Shown here in pieces: positions 61,160 through 64,000 of a stretch of 64,000 nt of DNA. Below the pieces are notes generated by a model. The model saw only the letters and a list, made by a program, of their open reading frames with translations. It did no database searches and had not been told where the DNA came from. Origin of the DNA: Cristatella mucedo (lineage: Eukaryota > Bryozoa > Phylactolaemata > Cristatellidae); the NCBI GenBank assembly GCA_009760855.2, contig WPIO01000004.1, forward strand, positions 2,880,001 through 2,944,000. The letters are read 5' to 3'. The first letter of the stretch is position 1, and every line of letters begins with the position of its first letter. A program made the position numbers and the translations under genes.

Positions 61160-63340
61160 GGCTGGGAGGGATCAAAGCTTGGTATCGATAAGTCTTGGTA
61201 TCGATACCAATTCGGGAGTGAGCGTTTCTATCATGCGTTCCAGTTAGTTTCTTTAAACAAGCAAGCCCTTTCACCAATGTAGTCAGTCACTTGTGACTGC
61301 TAGTGCCACTCGGTGAACCGGTCAAAACCGCAGCTAGGGGAGACAGGTGGCTCTACTGCTCTGGATTACCTATAAAAAATAAATTCTGGACTCCCGAGCA
61401 GACGCTAGCACTTGGCACAAGTAGCCTCCGAGGTGTCCTGGAAGCTTCGGCAGCCATCTACCTTCGCATCTCCACCGTACTACCTACCTGCCAGCGCTTG
61501 CCTGCTGATTTAACCTCCGAGGCTTGCAGCCGGCTCAGCAGTCGGCAGCCCAGGCAAGCCTTAAAGGCAGACGGTGTTCGCAACCTTGCCGTTAGCTGGC
61601 GAACGAGCCTGCAGTAGCCTGTTGCCAGCCTCTGTCGCTAGGCCGTGCTGTGGCAAGCCGAGGCAACCGGGGCTAGCTAAGAGGAAATGCATGCCCACGC
61701 CTGCCCAAGCGCGCCTGTGTGGTGGGCATTCACACGCTGGGTGCAGTGGGACTTTTCTCCTCCATTATTGGTGGAGCACTCTGAATGTGCGAGTCTTGTC
61801 AAACTGCTGTGCGCGCCTTTTTCTCTTTAATCTCCACGGATCCTAGCCGCTTGTCTACCGTGTGATTGTGGTGTAAAAGCACTTTGCTGTCCCTTTGGTG
61901 CTCAAGCTAGTTTGGTGCAAAGTTTATTCCTAGCCTGCTCTTGGTCTTGATTTGTGGGCAGAGGCTGCACACAAACAGATGCTGCTCCGGCCAAACCTTG
62001 GTTCACCTAGCAGTCATGAAAGTGCATAGGGTTCTTACCGACACACACATACAGAAACGACTTGAAACTAGAGTCGACTGTATTACATACTAGAATCCAT
62101 TGTATTGTTTAAACGGTTGCGCCACCGCAGAGTGGCTAAGTACAGGCATTCGCTGCAAGTAAACATGTTTTGGCTGTAAGTAAAGATGCTTCAGCTGTAA
62201 GTACAGCTGCCCTACATAAGCCGCACAGCTACCAAGGCTAACAAGAGCTCAGACACAGTATAGTGCCATTGCCAGAAGTAATCTGACGCCCCTAAACAAA
62301 TCAATTGACAAAATTTATAAACATTTCGATTACCTGCGAAAATAAAATGCACAACTTATCACAGAGCTTCGGTCTACGCAGGTCACTTACAAATCGTGAC
62401 GCAATTCTACTCACAAAATGCATGCTGCCTGCCATGTGACAGGAGACAGACACACAGAGGGCATGCAAGACCTTGCCAGGACAGCACGGGCAGGCGACAC
62501 CATGGAATGATCCCACGAGGAATGTGGTCTCGACGGTCGTCACGGACAGGAAAAGTATGCAGTATACAGATGCGTATTCAGCTGACCGATAACAAAAACA
62601 GATACAAGGCACAAGGGCTATCTATACCTTGCCACAAAGGCTATACCTGGCCACAAAGGTGTGCACGTAAGAGTTAAAAACAAAGAAGGAGCCACACAAG
62701 GCTATGCTTCGAAAGCAGCCAATGGCTGGCAGCAACGGGGGAGCACGAGTAAGCCGCAAATGGCTGCCAACTCTGCAAATCCACGTTCTGCAGCCACGCC
62801 CAGTTGATCTGGGGCCACGCCCAGCTAGCTGCTCGTCGGTCGGTATCGTACAAGCGCCACTACCGCCTCTAGCCATCAGTGGCATCTGTGTCTCGGGCCC
62901 GAAACGAACCAGCACGGGACACGTGATCGTGCTGCGCACATCCTCCCGTTCCTCGGCAGCTCTCAGCGCCTCCATCGCCCTCAGCGACGGCTGCGCCACC
63001 TGCCTGAGTTGCCGCCTCTAGTACAGTCGCTTTTCTTCTCTGTGCAGTCGTACGCACAGGAACACTGACAAGGCTGCAGCCACGAACTGCAACGTAGGGA
63101 AGAAAAAGATGGCAAAATCGTGCTGGCCTTCAGACTAAAACTAAGCCGAACCTTGGTGCATCCGCCACCGAGTGTCTGCGTGTGCGTGCGTGAAAGAGGG
63201 GAGGGGCTCACTGAATGGCTGCAAGCGAGACTTGAGTTCGCATGTATTCTTGTATGCATGAGTGCACACACGTGCACGGACGCATTTATGCATTCGCGCA
63301 CGATTGAGTGTGAGAGCTCACCCCACCGCACAGCAGCTGT
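61160..63340. other. Intergenic, nothing assigned
   Basis: Moderately GC-rich. Open frames exist (for example minus 62,622-62,999), but I could not link any of them to a family or to a convincing splice chain. Confidence 0.6.
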
Positions 63341-63430
63341 ATAATAATAATAATAATAATGCACTTGATAAAGCGCCCTCAGAGAACTCAATCTCTTCCT
63401 GGGCGCCTTACATTTGCTGCAAAGGGAATC
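63341..63430 (-). mobile_element. LINE family A solo 3' tail
   Basis: (ATT)n at the left, then the complement of the stem-loop with AGCGCCCTCAGAGAACTCAA and GGGCGCCTTACATTTGCTGC. No coding part. Confidence 0.75.
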
Positions 63431-63606
63431 ATGGCGCTGTGTCGGTAGCTGGTATGGTGACCAATTCCCGACGAGGACAGTGGGTTTATTATAACTAGGA
63501 TAGATTGTTCGAGACGTGCGGCATAGTGACAGGCATTCTCAGAGCATCTTTCTGATTACCGCCTTAAGCCACTGTGCTGTGTTGGCATTGATTCGACCGT
63601 TTGATA

Positions 63607-63913
63607 TTAATAATAATACACTGACATTTGTATAGCTCCCTCAAAGAACTTGATATAATGTACATCTCTGCCAGCAACTCCGCAAAAGCGCAAATACGAA
63701 TTGGGTGTTTTCTAGTGCCATAGAGTGTCTATAGAGTTTTCTATAGCGCATTCAAAGCCTAAGCGCATTTGGTACTCATTCGGTAACCAAAAGACTTCAC
63801 GAAACAAAGAGCAAGTGGGAAGCATAGCTGAGTCAGGAGAGCAGTTGAGATAGTGAGTAGCATGGAAGCAGCTTCTTAGGACGGCTGGAAAGGATGTGCC
63901 ATAGTCGACAGCA

Positions 63914-63944
<31 letters not shown>

Positions 63945-64000
63945 GCTAGCAAGCAAGAGAGATGTCGTAGCGTAAGAATTGTGTGGAAGTGAGTTCCACA
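63607..64000 (-). mobile_element. LINE-type tail fragment and LINE family B 3' end (runs off window)
   Basis: 63,607-63,650 is a short stem-loop tail. From about 63,655 the complement shows family B 3'UTR (TACCGAATGAGTACCAAATG) and, at the right edge, the end of the coding part (TGTGGAACTCACTTCCACAC, WNSLP-like). A GA tract lies at 63,914-63,945. Confidence 0.65.

Noticed and set aside
61303-61846. Plus-strand frames downstream of the LINE remnant
   Set aside because: No family resemblance seen, and cysteine-, serine- and arginine-rich composition typical of random GC-rich frames.
62622-63057. Overlapping minus-strand frames (AMEALRAAEEREDVRSTITC and others)
   Set aside because: There is a possible acceptor and donor around the frame, but no family is recognised and no partner exon was found.

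Overview
This is animal (metazoan) genomic DNA. Genes are split by many GT-AG introns, and the non-coding sequence is full of microsatellites, tRNA-derived SINEs and decayed CR1-like LINE fragments. No bacterial, viral, CRISPR or plasmid feature was seen. The dynein gene implies a lineage with motile cilia or flagellated sperm, and the repeat types fit an invertebrate, but the sequence does not fix the phylum.

Region 1 to about 51,450 (minus strand) is one large gene, an axonemal inner-arm dynein heavy chain most like DNAH3. I traced 48 coding exons from 49,973 down to base 1. All exon phases agree, and the exons join into 3,224 codons without a stop. They cover the N-terminal tail, the linker, AAA1 to AAA4 with their P-loops, the stalk and microtubule-binding domain, and the start of AAA5. 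The rest of AAA5, AAA6 and the C-terminal domain (roughly 800-900 residues by family size) lie beyond base 1. The extreme 5' end is unresolved; a GC- and CpG-rich block at about 50,150-51,450 is the likely promoter and 5'UTR area.

Region about 51,450-56,100 separates two divergent genes. It holds a decayed LINE with a recognisable reverse transcriptase, further LINE 3' ends and a SINE.

Region about 56,134-59,116 (plus strand) is a four-exon gene for the small membrane anchor of mitochondrial complex II (SDHD, CybS). Exons 2-4 are clear and have the same intron phases as the human gene; exon 1 is a choice between two candidates.

Region 59,117-64,000 is intergenic and repeat-rich: a LINE reverse-transcriptase remnant, a composite SINE, solo LINE tails and part of a second LINE at the right edge.

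Three repeat families recur. LINE family A ends in a conserved stem-loop followed by an (ATT)n tail. LINE family B ends in a GCGGCTTTCGGTACGCAT-type 3'UTR, in one copy followed by (TACAT)n. There are two tRNA-derived SINEs, and one of them (SINE-B) carries the family A stem-loop at its 3' end, the arrangement expected of a SINE/LINE partnership.
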